Origin: Himantopus leucocephalus
Taxonomy: Eukaryota; Chordata; Aves; Charadriiformes; Recurvirostridae
Assembly: GCA_003993805.1 (NCBI GenBank)
Contig: RSEF01000003.1
Span: 81,236,033 to 81,300,032 of the forward strand
Direction: 5' to 3'
Length of the DNA stretch: 64,000 bases
A model generated the notes under the pieces. It had not been told where the DNA came from and searched no databases. It saw only the letters and a program-made list of their open reading frames with translations. The translations under genes were made by a program, and so were the position numbers. This document shows positions 50,137-61,513 of this stretch, piece by piece (position 1 is the first letter of the stretch; each line of letters begins with the position of its first letter).

Positions 50137-53100
50137 TTATACTTCAAATCCAATGGTAGAAGGGAAATGAGTATCCTCTAGTAGGGAGAAGGATTTTCAC
50201 ATGGAAAAGGCAGTTTCACCCTGGCATAGCTGCGTTGATCCCAGCAGCCTTACTTCTGGTCAGCTCTGGCAGGTGGAGCCATGTCCTCTTTGGCTGTTCG
50301 CTGATGCTTTGCGTACCCGTAAGGAAAAGACTGGAAAAGGCACCGCTTCCGATTAAAAGCAAACCTCAAGCCTTGAGCCTCCTGCTCGAGCCTGAGTGCC
50401 AGCGACTTCTCTGTCTGTTTGCACCATGTGGATTTTAACTCACGTCTTGATTACACAGCTCTCGCTACTGGAGAGAATTGGGTAGGTCTGCAGTGATGTG
50501 TTGGTCACGGTCCCGCTGCAAAACAGTCAGCTCCTTTTACTGTTGGCAGTTTTAGGTCCTTATCCCACAAACTCAAAGTGTGTGTTTAGGGAGAGTCACC
50601 CGTGCTGACCCCCGCGCAACAGCAGACACATGCGCCGCTGTTGGCAGCACGGCCCCTTGCAGGGAAGAGATGAGAGAGGCTGGGGCATCACTTAGGACGC
50701 CCTGGGGCTGCAGGTCCCACGGGGCTACAGGTGGGCACACGGAGCAGAGCATCTTGGGGCGCTGATGGGACCTTTGGCTTTGCTCTCCAGACTTAACAGG
50801 AGTTTTGCCGTGAGTTTTGGCTTGACGTGCTTGGCTGTGATAGCAGCATCTACAGTTATTCACATCAAAAAACACATGACATATGTTGATGTGACAGATA
50901 GGTCATAAATACCAATCCACTGACCAGCTCATGCTCACTTTGGAGTAAACCTGGTGGGAAACGTCATGGTTTCCTGCTGAGAATGTAGCGAGTCCTGAAA
51001 TATGAGTGCCTTCTCTTTTGTCTCCGTTGGGGCAGCATGGCCATGTGCCAGGGAGAAAAATCCAGCAGTGAGAGTCTGAGTATTGCACAAGGGTTGGTTC
51101 CCAAAACAGGGCCGTGCTGCTGGATTTGAAAGACAGTCAGACTGAAGGACTATCACATGCACCTTGGCTGGGCAGTTCCACCAACTCACTTGCTGTGTCC
51201 CCTGTCCTGGGTGAAACCAGAGTTGCGGTGTGAATTTTTCACTCTTCACCCTCTGGGGAGGTGAGTGGGCAGGAAAACCCACATGGGCAAAACCGAGCTC
51301 GGGTCTTCTAGAGGGGCGTGGTTCTTCTTTTAAGTCACCATCACCAGCAGATGGGAGAGACTATGTGTGTCCCACTGACATCAGAGCAGCTTCCCTGGCG
51401 TTGGGGATCCCTTTACAGTTACGTGGGGTCTGAATGGGGATGCTGGGTGGTGGGAGCAGAGTGTGGTGGTGTGCTCACCACGGGGACTGTGTCCTTGATC
51501 AAAACATGTTGGGAAGAGGAGTTGGGGAGTAACTGTCCCACGGATGGGGTGTTGCTGATGGTCAGGAGCCTGCAATCTTGCATAGTGGGCCGAGAGTTTT
51601 TCTGGCCGTCCTGTCTTTGAATTAATGGCTGGTAAAAGAGCAAGATGTTCCACCAGGCTGGTCTTTGTGACACTCTGAATTTTGTCACAGGCTGGTTTAT
51701 GTCTTCCATGGCAAAACCAGCTGCATTCAGGCTCTTTATTCCTAGTACAGCGTGTTGCAAGGTACACAGAAGTGCAAAGGTGTCTCTGAAAATCAGTTAT
51801 GCCCTGTCAGCGAGTGTTCTGGACTGTCAAAAAACGACCAAAATTTGGAACTCCTGCTAACCCACTGACCAAGGACCCCACCCTCCATCCTGAAGGACAT
51901 TTTGCAGCATTACACCTCGAGGCCCGTGTTGCCCATGTGGCTGCTTTTTCCTTTTACTGGCACTGGTGTTCGAGCAGCCCCCCTGACTTTACCGTGTTGG
52001 AGAGGAGCCTGATTTGCGCGGTGGTAGGAAGGAGCACAGCGGCAGGCTGGCTGATGCGCCGTGTTTAACTTTTGGCTGAGCGGACTAGGGTGGGAAGCGT
52101 TGAGCAGCAGAGCCTTTTCATGGAGATAGGTATTGAAAAATCGTAAACCGAAGCTTGATCCATTCCCAGAAATGGCTGAAAACGAAACCCAGCCATTTTT
52201 CAGTGGTTTTTCGGCAGGTTTTTCCACTTCATTTTTCTGTCATTGCCACTTATTAGTTCATTTGTACGTTTGTGAGATTATTTTTCTGCTTTGATACTTG
52301 TGCTCATACTTTGTGTTTTCAGGATGGGGAGCGTGGAGACTTGCTGTGGTGTTTGGTGGGTTGGGGGAGAGCGAGGAAGGAAAGGCTGAGTCTCAGCAGC
52401 AGGAGTCTGGGGCGCAGTCTGTGCCCTTGAGCAGGGGATGGTGAGGCAACGGGTCTGGCAGAGTTGAAGCTGGTGGGAGAAGAGGACCTGCTCATGATGG
52501 GTCCCATGCTCAAATGCTTTTCTGATGGAAGGTGGGAGTGTTTGGGTCTCCTGTCCTGTCCACTTTGCTGCGGTGTCAACCTATAGTGGTACCACCCAGG
52601 TCTCCACCATCAGAGGAATGAGACCTAGAGGCTGGGTCAAGCCTGGCCACCCCAGGAGCTTTGGTGTTGGCTTTGATTCCAGTTTTGGGGGAGATGGTAG
52701 CGATCCCCATCGTGTTCCATTCATTTCCTCCCTCCTGCTTTGGCAAAGAGAGAGCAGAAGAGCAGGAGGGGAAAAAAGAAGAGGCAAAGTTTAGGCTCCC
52801 CTGCTCCCAAGCTGGTCATCCAGGTAGCTGCCTGCCAGCCAGACACTGGCGAGCGCCATGGGGCTCACAGGAGCTCAGCCATCAGCAGCAGAGCATGAAA
52901 TAACAACCACGGGTGAGGAAAAGGGATGGTCACACACGGAGAGGCCGGGCTTTAGTCCTCAAAGAGGTGCCAGAGTTACATGGTTGTGTAGGCGGTGATC
53001 AGCTGGGGATGGGGCACTTTGTAGGGGCAGCCTATCCCCTCCTTGGCCAGGGAGGGGGGTGATCACTCTGGTTCCATTCATCCCACCTGTTGTGAGTAAT

Positions 53101-53529
53101 TAACCTTAATTAACCTTATAAATAGTGCCGAACAAGAAGGGTCTGAGTTTCTGAGGTGCTGAACAGCTGGTGCTCCCAGGTGCTCCATTTGAAGCCACAT
53201 TTGTGTGGTGCCTTTGCAAATCAAGGTCTTACAAATTGAGGAGCTGTTAGGGGCTTTGCCCACCTGGAATCACCGGCTCCGTCTTGTGCTGCAGCTCTTC
53301 CCTGGAAAAGCTGATGGAGATGTCGCTTGCAAGACCTGAATGCATGTCTGTGCAGGGAAGACCTGCTCTGCTCTTGGTGCTCCCCGTTTCAGATGCAGGC
53401 AGGAGCAACATCAGCCCTGCTTGTTGATCCTGTTTGCCAAATCTCTACGTATCCCATCACCGCGTGCTCTTTTTCTGAGTCAAGTCAACGCTATCTGGAG
53501 CTCCTTTGACAAAACGAGCCTCTCTGCTG

Positions 53530-53960
53530 GTCAGTCATGGTTTTATTTATATGTTCTTTTCTTTGAATAGAAAGGAAAATATCAAAAAATGAAAAAGGAC
53601 TCGCGTTTCCAATAGCCGTATCTCTAGTAGTCATAATTTTTGAAGCAATACTCGTATCCCTGTGTGTGCCTCTAAACTATCCATGTATTTGTTCAGCTTT
53701 TTCAGGTCTGAGTGTGTGAAATATCTCTAAAGAAGATAGCTCTGTAAGTGATGGTGTAAATGCATTGTTTGTATGTATTCTAAAGTTTAAATAGATTGTA
53801 CATATGGGATTGTAAATGAACTGTAAACAGCAATCTATATTTTCTTGAATATATTATATAGCAGTATATATTTGTTAAATAAGTATTCTTGTATACTCTT
53901 CAATAACCTTTTTAATATTTTGTACAGATAAGTTTATTAAATATTTTATTGATAAATAGA
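53530..53960 (+). promoter_or_regulatory. Candidate 3' UTR end / polyadenylation region
   Basis: This 430-bp block is much more AT-rich than the preceding 8 kb, has TTGTA- and TGTAAA-type motifs typical of 3' UTRs, and ends with TTTATTAAATATTTTATTG containing ATTAAA, the commonest variant poly(A) signal. It is free of recognisable repeats. The nearest plus-strand gene upstream is GDF7. Alternatively it is a conserved intergenic element. Another AATAAA on the plus strand occurs at about 54803. Confidence 0.4.
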
Positions 53961-56900
53961 TCTCTGCAAGATTTTTTTTGTTTGAAGACTTGTGTCTGTG
54001 TCCCGAAACCAGATGGGTCATTTCACAGCGGCTTTCATAAGTCATCTTTAATTCCTGGGCTACCTAAGATGTTTAAACCAAAAATGAAAAAGCTGTTCAT
54101 TTTACACAGTCTTCCTTGGCAACCTCAGGCATTTTCCAAGAAAAAAAATATGACAGAACAGCGAGTGTTTGTGATGGATTAATCAACAAAATGTACATCC
54201 CTTTTCTTCCCTGTGTTTCTGAATACTGTTCCTCTGCCTTGACTAGTAGATACCCAGCTCCAACCGGCCAAACAGGCTTCTCTCCATTGACTTGAACAGG
54301 AAGTTTTAGAGGCTCAGAAACATTGTATTGAGGGTGTAAATGTGAGAGCTAGAAGAATATCCCCTGCCCACATCGTGCTTGTGATAATACAAAGCTGGCC
54401 TGATGGGTTTGACTTGAGCACAGGACTCTGCCCGGGCAGGTGCTCGGCTGCCTGTGGTCCCTGCAGAGGGACCCCAAAGCAATGGTCTTCTGGAGGAACC
54501 CAATTTGGTTAAGTCTGGTGAAAACATCCCCTTTGGAAATGAGGAAGAAATTAGGAATTTCCATATTTGGGATATGGAAAAATGCCTGGAAAAATGTAGC
54601 AGAGAGTTATTTTCCCCCAAATCAGGTCTGGGAGTTTCATTCCTGTCAGGTACCACTGGTGTATGTGATACATCACCTAGTACTTGAGAGATTAGGCTAT
54701 TACTACTGCAGCAAAATTTTTGCCAAAGATTGCTTTTAATTGAATATTGGTTTTCATTTGTACATCCCTCCCTCTTTCAAAGTTTTTTTTTTTAATAGCT
54801 AATAAAGCACCCTGGGGCATGAAACCCTTTCCTAGTAAGTGAACTTGAAAAGTTATGGGACATCCAGAAAGCAAGGAATCTGTAACATTAGCTTAATCCA
54901 TCACATCAGATTAATGTGATGTGCAATCTGGGAGGGGCTGTCAAATAGCTGCATAACTTTTTTTCATCTGCTTTCACCAGGACTTTACAGTTGCAAAATC
55001 AGAAGTTTCAGGAGAGTGTGTTGCTTTAGCATGTGCTCCTGCAATGGACATCACCAAAGTGCCTTGGAAACAGCGAGGGAAGGTAATAGGGTTAAGACTG
55101 CCTCTGCTATGTCCCCACTGCATACAATACTGTGAACACGCAGGTGTGGAGTAGGGCACATTTTGGAAGCATGGAAGAAGTCTTCAAGGCATCAGGTATG
55201 TGTTTCAGTCACAGCAGAGCAACCTCAGATTTCAAGACCCAGGAGAAACACATGGAGAACTGACAAGAGAGGTTTGCCTGAAGGACTGAAAAATATTTTC
55301 TAGGCTGTCCCTTCATCTTGAGCACAGCCACACAAACACACGGCTTAGCTGGAGTCAGGCATGGTGATTTCTATTCCCAGCGGCACGTGGACTGACATAC
55401 CAAGCACAAGCCACCTTTTGGGCAGTATCCTGCATCCTCACACGCGCACTGAGAGTCACGTTGGCTGAGGGGGTCTTTTGGCACAAGTTCTCCAGCTGGG
55501 CACGTGGAGGGAGACAGGATGGCATTTGCCACCGTGCCCTCTGCCCACCCTATATGCAGTTGTACAGAAAAGTATTAATAAGTTAGTTTCCACAAAACAA
55601 GGGTGAGAGCAAATGGTCCTTCACAGGAATCCCATCATGTCTTCACTGAAGTCAGTGGGAGCGGTAGGTTTGCGTTCAGTGGAGACAGGTTTTTAGTCCA
55701 TAGTACTAACATAGCACTTCAGACTACTCATGTGATTTACAAGATAAACTAGTTAGTCCTCATATATACTCAGAAAACCAAGCACTGTCACGGTCAGTTT
55801 ATATTTGAGAGAAATCAGAGGCACAGCACAGGCAGGTGACATGCCCAAGGTCACACACTGATACAATGGAAGTAAATGCAGAGCATTGCTAAAACAGGAC
55901 ATAGTCTGACTTAGGCACCGAGTGACTTAACCCTAAAGCGAACGCCAAAGTCCCTTATGTAGTAAAATAATTAGTTGGTGCCTGCCAGGACCTCCAGAGG
56001 GAGATCTGGTACCCCTACATTTAGATACCTAAGTTAGACCAGACAAGTATTTTAGACAGCTATTTTGGGAGCACTGCTTTATGAATTGGGGGCAAGTTAG
56101 GTGAGCCAGGTCTATTTCGCTTGGAGCGCCAGTTTTCCTCTTAGTACCTAATCCAAAGCCCAGTGAAGTTGGTTTTAATGTATACATTACGTTCAGCAGG
56201 TTTTGGACCAGGCTGTGGCATCTGCTTGAGACTTACCTGAAGCCTCTCATGCACCATCCCATGTCGGTTTCTGTAACACAGACCAGTTCAGAAGATCCTC
56301 GGGGAGATCACTGGGACGTGGGTTTGCTGTGAGGCGAAACTGCAGTCCCAAAGCACTCTAGTGTGAAAACTTTATCTTATTTTCAGTAACTGATACTAGG
56401 CGGGCATGTTTTCTTTACTGTGAAAACTTAAATCCTCATTATCACAAAGTGCTAATTCCACGGGAATCCTGCTATGTTGGACTGTCCTGTTTTGGTGCAA
56501 ACTAGTAGGGATACGAGGATAAAAGGAAACTCCTGTCTTGCAGGCAATATTTTTGTACTGAAGCTCTTTGTTCGTCATGTCACCTCTGTTGTCCTAGTCC
56601 CAGTCAATCGATCACTTGGGTCTCCCTAAGCCTGTGTGCAAGACTTTATTGAGGCTGTGCTGGAGCTGTAACTGGAGTTATACACTCCACTTCACTCTGG
56701 ATGCTTAAAATCNGGGGGGGGGGGGGTGTGAGTGAAGGTACAGGTTCCTTCCTAATAAACACTGACAAGTTGCAGTCCCCCCTGCATGATGACAGCAGAT
56801 GATGTTAACACTTCAAAACACTTATATTCTGTAATGGGATTCCTGTTTCTAAGAAGTTAGATTGGAACAGATGGAGCCTTACCAAATTTTACGAGCGCCT

Positions 56901-58560
56901 GTTAGGGAAATGTAGTAGTTGAGTCCTGATGCTGGGAAAGCCTGTTTTTCCCAAATCCAAGCCATCTCATCTTCATAAACAACAATTTCTCTTAATATAT
57001 GAAGCACAGTGTATTTTAGAGCTTGGGGGCTTTAAGGCGAGTTTGTTGAAGATGTTTATAAACTGGGAGAATGGGGGGCACCCCCCCGCCCTGCTGCCTC
57101 TCTCATTGTGAATTGCTTCAAACAGAATGGCAAAATATCTCCTTCGAGTGTCTGACTGGCAAGCACTGCAGTCAGATATGGAGCCAGTCAGATGTTTTAA
57201 ACAACATTCTGCATTTTATTAGCTGCTGCAAACTCCTTTCCGCAACACAAGTACTTTCCTGCAAGCACGTTCCTGCGATAGGTGGAATGGAAAAACCTAA
57301 TGAATTTACTATAGAATTAAGTACTTGAAAACAGTCTTTAATTAAATCTCCCCCTGCCTGTGCCACCTGAGCATGCGTGTTAGCCTGTTTCGTAACTTCT
57401 GCACGAGGCTGCCGAGAGCAACGATCGCTTCTGGCGGCTGCTCTATCTGCTGCTTGTGCTCAAACCCCATCAGCTGTTCCTTAATAGTTCCCGGTCACTC
57501 ACAAACGCTCTCTGGGTTCTTATTTTGTAAACGTGCCAGTAAAGAGCGCATTTGCCTGCAAGTGAAGAGCCTCAGAAACTTATTGTAGTCGGGAGTCTGA
57601 GCGTGACCTGTGACACAGAGTAAAACAAGTCTCTTGGGTCTAGTAAGTTTATTCAAACCCAGTAATAGTTTGAGCGACTTTATTAATGATTACATTGAAC
57701 ATCTTGTTTCAAGTCTTTGCTGGCAATTAGCTAGACCAAAGAAAGGGACGGGGAGTGGATGCACGTATAAACCCGTTTTCTGTAAAATAAATACATAAAT
57801 GACCTCAACTGCAGAGAAGAGATTATCTGTTGTGGCTCATGTATGCAATCTGTCTCCTGTGAGTCAAGAAACTGGTGTTTACCTTGGAGTCCAGCTCCAA
57901 ATTCTTCACCATAAACACTGGGCAAGCACTCATCATGCTTCCTGAAGGGACAAACCTCACTAATCCACACACTCTATAGCTCATTCAAAGCAGCAAACAC
58001 GAAGCTGGAGGGAGCAAGGGGAAACAAACATTGATTATTTTGGAGTGGCTCTGGATATAAATGCTTAAGTGAGTCAGGTGCCTACCACCCACTGCTTTTC
58101 TCTGCACTTAGCAGATGTCTACATCGCATGTGAAATTTGGGGTTTGGCAAGTATTTTTGTAAATCTTTTACGCGTGAAGTAATAAAGAAGGTGAACTAAG
58201 ACTAAACAAGTTATCAAAATAAAGCATCAAGTTACATTTTACCATAAATGTCTTTATTTTTGTTATTGGAGTTGTGTACTTTTTCATAAAAGGTATCGAT
58301 CTCGCAAAACACTTGAACATGAGTCAAAGTCATTGAAGCTAGCAGGATTACTCGCGTGGTGAGAATTAAGCACAACTGTGAATGACAGAGATTAGGTGCT
58401 ACTGCGTACAGTCAATTCATTTGCGATAGGTTTCCCAAGAATTCTAAAATAGTCTAAAATAGGCAAGACTACACTGTGTTTTCATGGCAAGTTGGCACAT
58501 TTGGACCATAAGCACTTTTGACACTCTTCGCCTGGGGTCATGGTGAACACTACGGGCTTC

Positions 58561-58599
58561 AGAGGAGCTGGATTCTCACTGTGTGAGATCAGCTCCTCT
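58561..58599. repeat. 39-bp hairpin (AGAGGAGCTG ... CAGCTCCTCT)
   Basis: AGAGGAGCTG at 58561-58570 pairs perfectly with CAGCTCCTCT at 58590-58599. Inside, CTCAC (58575-58579) pairs with GTGAG (58583-58587), leaving a 3-nt loop and a small bulge. It is too short for a microRNA precursor of standard size; it may be a remnant palindromic repeat. Confidence 0.6.
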
Positions 58600-58779
58600 T
58601 AAGAAATAGAGCTGTGAAAGCCAGACCCGTGCTTTTTTGCAATGAATAGAGTAGCAAATTTTCAGATCTTAGCCTTACGGTAACAGCTTCTAGGAGGAAG
58701 GTAGCAATTGAATCAGTATGGTTTTGATAATCTTAGAGAAAATTCATTTAAGAAAATCGTAAGGCATTATCCTGCAGTA

Positions 58780-58803
58780 GATCTGGTCGTCACTGACCAG
58801 ATC
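58780..58803. repeat. Perfect 9-bp stem hairpin
   Basis: GATCTGGTC (58780-58788) and GACCAGATC (58795-58803) form a perfect inverted repeat with a 6-nt loop. No T-run follows and no function is evident. Confidence 0.6.
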
Positions 58804-61321
58804 GAATCTCAGTTTAGGTCTTAATGCAGTCAGTAGGATTTATTATAACAGATTAACATTTGTATAAAAGGCATACACAAGTCAAGTACAAGTATTGCTA
58901 AATTAATTCCTCATACAAAGTATACGAATAATGCACTGTAAACAACTGCTTCTCATAGGTGCTTCGGTTTCCAGGCTTTAATAATTGCTTGTCATCTTTG
59001 GTTAATGCAAGATTTTTTCTGTTCTCAGGAGATCCACTACAACAGCTGAACTTTTACAAACTGAGTCCTCGCTCAATGACCTGATTCCATATACTGTGAA
59101 GAACAGAAGTTCTGTTCAACCAGATCAATATGTAAACCAAAACAACCGACTGAACTGTATTTTTGATGTTGCTAACATACAAACATGTGCATACGTATAT
59201 ATATCTGTGTTTATATATCTCTATGTATGTGAACATATCCCCCTCACTGTGCCCTAGGGAGCACCTAAGCCAACAGATGCATTCGGCATCTGCCGTAAGG
59301 CCATCCAACAGGAATGCATGCCAGCATCTGGGGGCTGTTTAAACACACACCGACGCATACAACTATGGATTTCTAAAGTGAGCACAAGAATTGTTTTGAT
59401 CGTGACTAAATATGGCCCTGTAGAACAAAGGAAAGTCCCACGACTCTTCAATAAACAGAATCAGTTGCGTGGGCACAGTCCCTTCACTTTGACGGTATCT
59501 GGTTCCTTCCCATGCTGCTGCAACTGTGGTCTCAACATTTCTGCCTCAAGCATCAGTATCTGTTTCATTACGCGGCAGTGTAATCTGAAAATCCACTGGC
59601 TACTCTCAAAAGCTAAACCAGTTTCTGATGCAAAGAAGGTCACTTAAATCCACTGTCTGCCTGCAGCTTTGGAAACTAGTCCAAAATATCCAGAAACTGA
59701 ATTCTATTACAAATTGCTCTAAATAGTAGTGAGAGATTCAAGGGGGATTTAGAGAGAAGTGGAAGGCGTGTATATAATCGTGTAAGAAAAGTAAGGAATT
59801 AATTGGTCTTTCTGCATCACAGAGAACATTGTCCAGTACCATTCTCACTAGTACCACATTCAAACTCGTAATAAATCATGTAAGTTAGATACCCAATGCA
59901 TCATCTAAATTAATGTTTGCAAGGGCAGGACTTCCCCTGACTATATTCCGTAGTGTTTTGTTTATTTATAAATGTCTCTATGAACTCCAACAGGGAGACT
60001 ATTTCACAGGTTCATGGCTAGAAAGCTTTTCCTGATTACATTTGGCTCTGTTCCCCTTACTTACATTATTTTCATTTCTAGCTATCGCCTGTAACTTCTG
60101 CCGTTATCACAACTGGTAGGATCTTTTTCTAGCTTTTTGCTATCTGTAAAGGAGAGGGATGAACAAATGTGAGGAACAGTGTACTCGTCAGCAATGTGCT
60201 ACAGCAAGGATCTGGTTCTCAATAGTAACATCTCATGCCATTTCATGGGCGCAACCACAGCAGAGTAATAGCCATTTTCTCACGGTGGACTTATCTAATT
60301 TGTGGCTTGGCAGAAAGTTTCATTCTTCAGTCCTTAGAGCAAAGAACTGAAATTTAGGCATGCATCAAAACTGGCTGAATTCTTTAAAGCTGCTGAGCAA
60401 GCACTGTTCTCATGGACTTTGTTAGGAGATCTAGGCCACCTATAAGTAGTTATATATGGATTCTGCAATCCATTTTAACCTTTTAATACTGGCACTTTTG
60501 ACCAGCGTCCTTTACCTTCTCTACAGTCAATCAAAAAATGAAACACTCAGTCATGTTCCAGGCAAAAGCTCCATATATATTCCCTCGCTGAGCAGCCACA
60601 GTTACCTTATGGTATTTTGAATACCCTGTGGAGTCCTGGCAGCACCCTCATTCTAAGACTTGAAGACTTGGAGAAACTGCACCCCTCATCTATACATCTC
60701 CCTTGTACTCATCCTGAACTCAGCCTGACCTCTGATTGACCACCAACCCCATCTGACCTGGAGGAGACAACGTCAGGGTTGTCCTGGGGCCATGGGCTGT
60801 TCTGGCTGTCATGCGCCAGGGTTACATGGATGGATGAGACACATGGAGGGCATCAGGCCTTCCATGGCATACCAGGATCCATTGCCAAGATCCATCCACA
60901 GGAAGATTTTTATCCATACAGAGTAGCCTGGTATTTCTTTCTAAAGCAGGCCAGCTGGGCTGCCCCAAACCCATCCCTCACAGTTCTCCAGCAGGTGAGT
61001 CAGGTGGTAGTAACTCAGGTACATTTGTAGCCAGTGAATCTAGTACCAGTGTTGTCTGGAGTGGTAGCAGAAAATAAATATTCCACCCTCTGCCAAGTCC
61101 TGCAGAGTCCTGAAGACGCAGAATGAAGGTACATCACCATTCAATCAATAAAACTATAATTTGGACCAGCCAGTCTCTCTTTAACTTTCTCTAAAACATC
61201 TCAATATTAAACAAAGCCATAATCTATAATAAACACAAAAAAATAGGACAGACTCTCTCACAAAAAATTACACGTTCACAAAATAATTACATCGTTTTCT
61301 TGTTAATCACTGAATCTGTGT

Positions 61322-61513
61322 TTATAATTTGGTCAGATCATCCTGTAACCAGTCTGTAATCATGGCAGCCATCTCCTTGCTGGCATCTAGCACAAAGGCA
61401 TGGCGGAGCCCTTTCTCACAAAGTCGAATGTCCCCGTCTGGAAAATCCATTTTGATCTCATCGTAGTAGTGCTGTGGACACCAGCTGTCTCCCGTTCCAT
61501 AGTAAAAAATCAG
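61322..61513 (-). CDS. LDAH: LDAH terminal coding exon (C-terminus with catalytic Asp and His)
   Basis: Lipid droplet-associated hydrolase is an alpha/beta-hydrolase-fold enzyme found on lipid droplets, with reported links to cholesterol ester and triglyceride turnover. This exon encodes 63 residues beginning LIFYYGTGDSWCPQHYYDEI and ending LQDDLTKL, then TAA at 61324-61322. The human C-terminus reads LTFYYGTIDPWCPKEYY ... DGDIRLCEK-like ... DDLSKM. The Asp of GTGDSW and the His of RHAF are 29 residues apart, as are the triad Asp271 and His300 of human LDAH, so both catalytic residues are kept. The acceptor is a TTTGTTTTCTAG-type site directly upstream of 61513, with the exon starting in phase 0. 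The nucleophile serine and other exons are off the right edge. Confidence 0.94.
   Translation of the reverse strand: MIFYYGTGDSWCPQHYYDEIKMDFPDGDIRLCEKGLRHAFVLDASKEMAAMITDWLQDDLTKL

Larger units (their letters stand above)
45877..53960 (+). other. GDF7 downstream region / possible long 3' UTR
   Basis: No coding gene is supportable here. Just after the stop codon come GC-rich sequence and a TA-rich tract. I find no AATAAA on the plus strand for many kilobases after the stop, while an AT-rich block at 53.53-53.96 kb looks like the end of a vertebrate 3' UTR and contains ATTAAA (about 53936). A GDF7 3' UTR of about 8 kb, including the CR1 at 48.6 kb, is therefore possible but unproven. Shorter transcripts using variant signals near 45.95 kb are equally possible. 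Confidence 0.4.
53961..61321. other. Intergenic / LDAH 3' region, no gene recognised
   Basis: AT-rich sequence between GDF7 and the LDAH stop codon. No open frame here resembles a known protein. It contains short hairpins at 58.56 and 58.78 kb, an N next to a G run at 56713, and a possible very old repeat around 60.0 kb. LDAH is transcribed leftwards, so its 3' UTR must occupy the right end of this stretch. I found no close AATAAA on the minus strand below 61322; the first candidates are at about 59960 (and ATTAAA at about 60482), so the UTR end is undetermined. Confidence 0.55.

Noticed and set aside
59985..60160. Possible ancient CR1/L3-like fragment ('gaaagcttttcctgattaca' followed by a 'ctgttcccctta' stretch)
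   Set aside because: The resemblance to old LINE 3' segments is only impressionistic, with no tail or conserved block clear enough to call.
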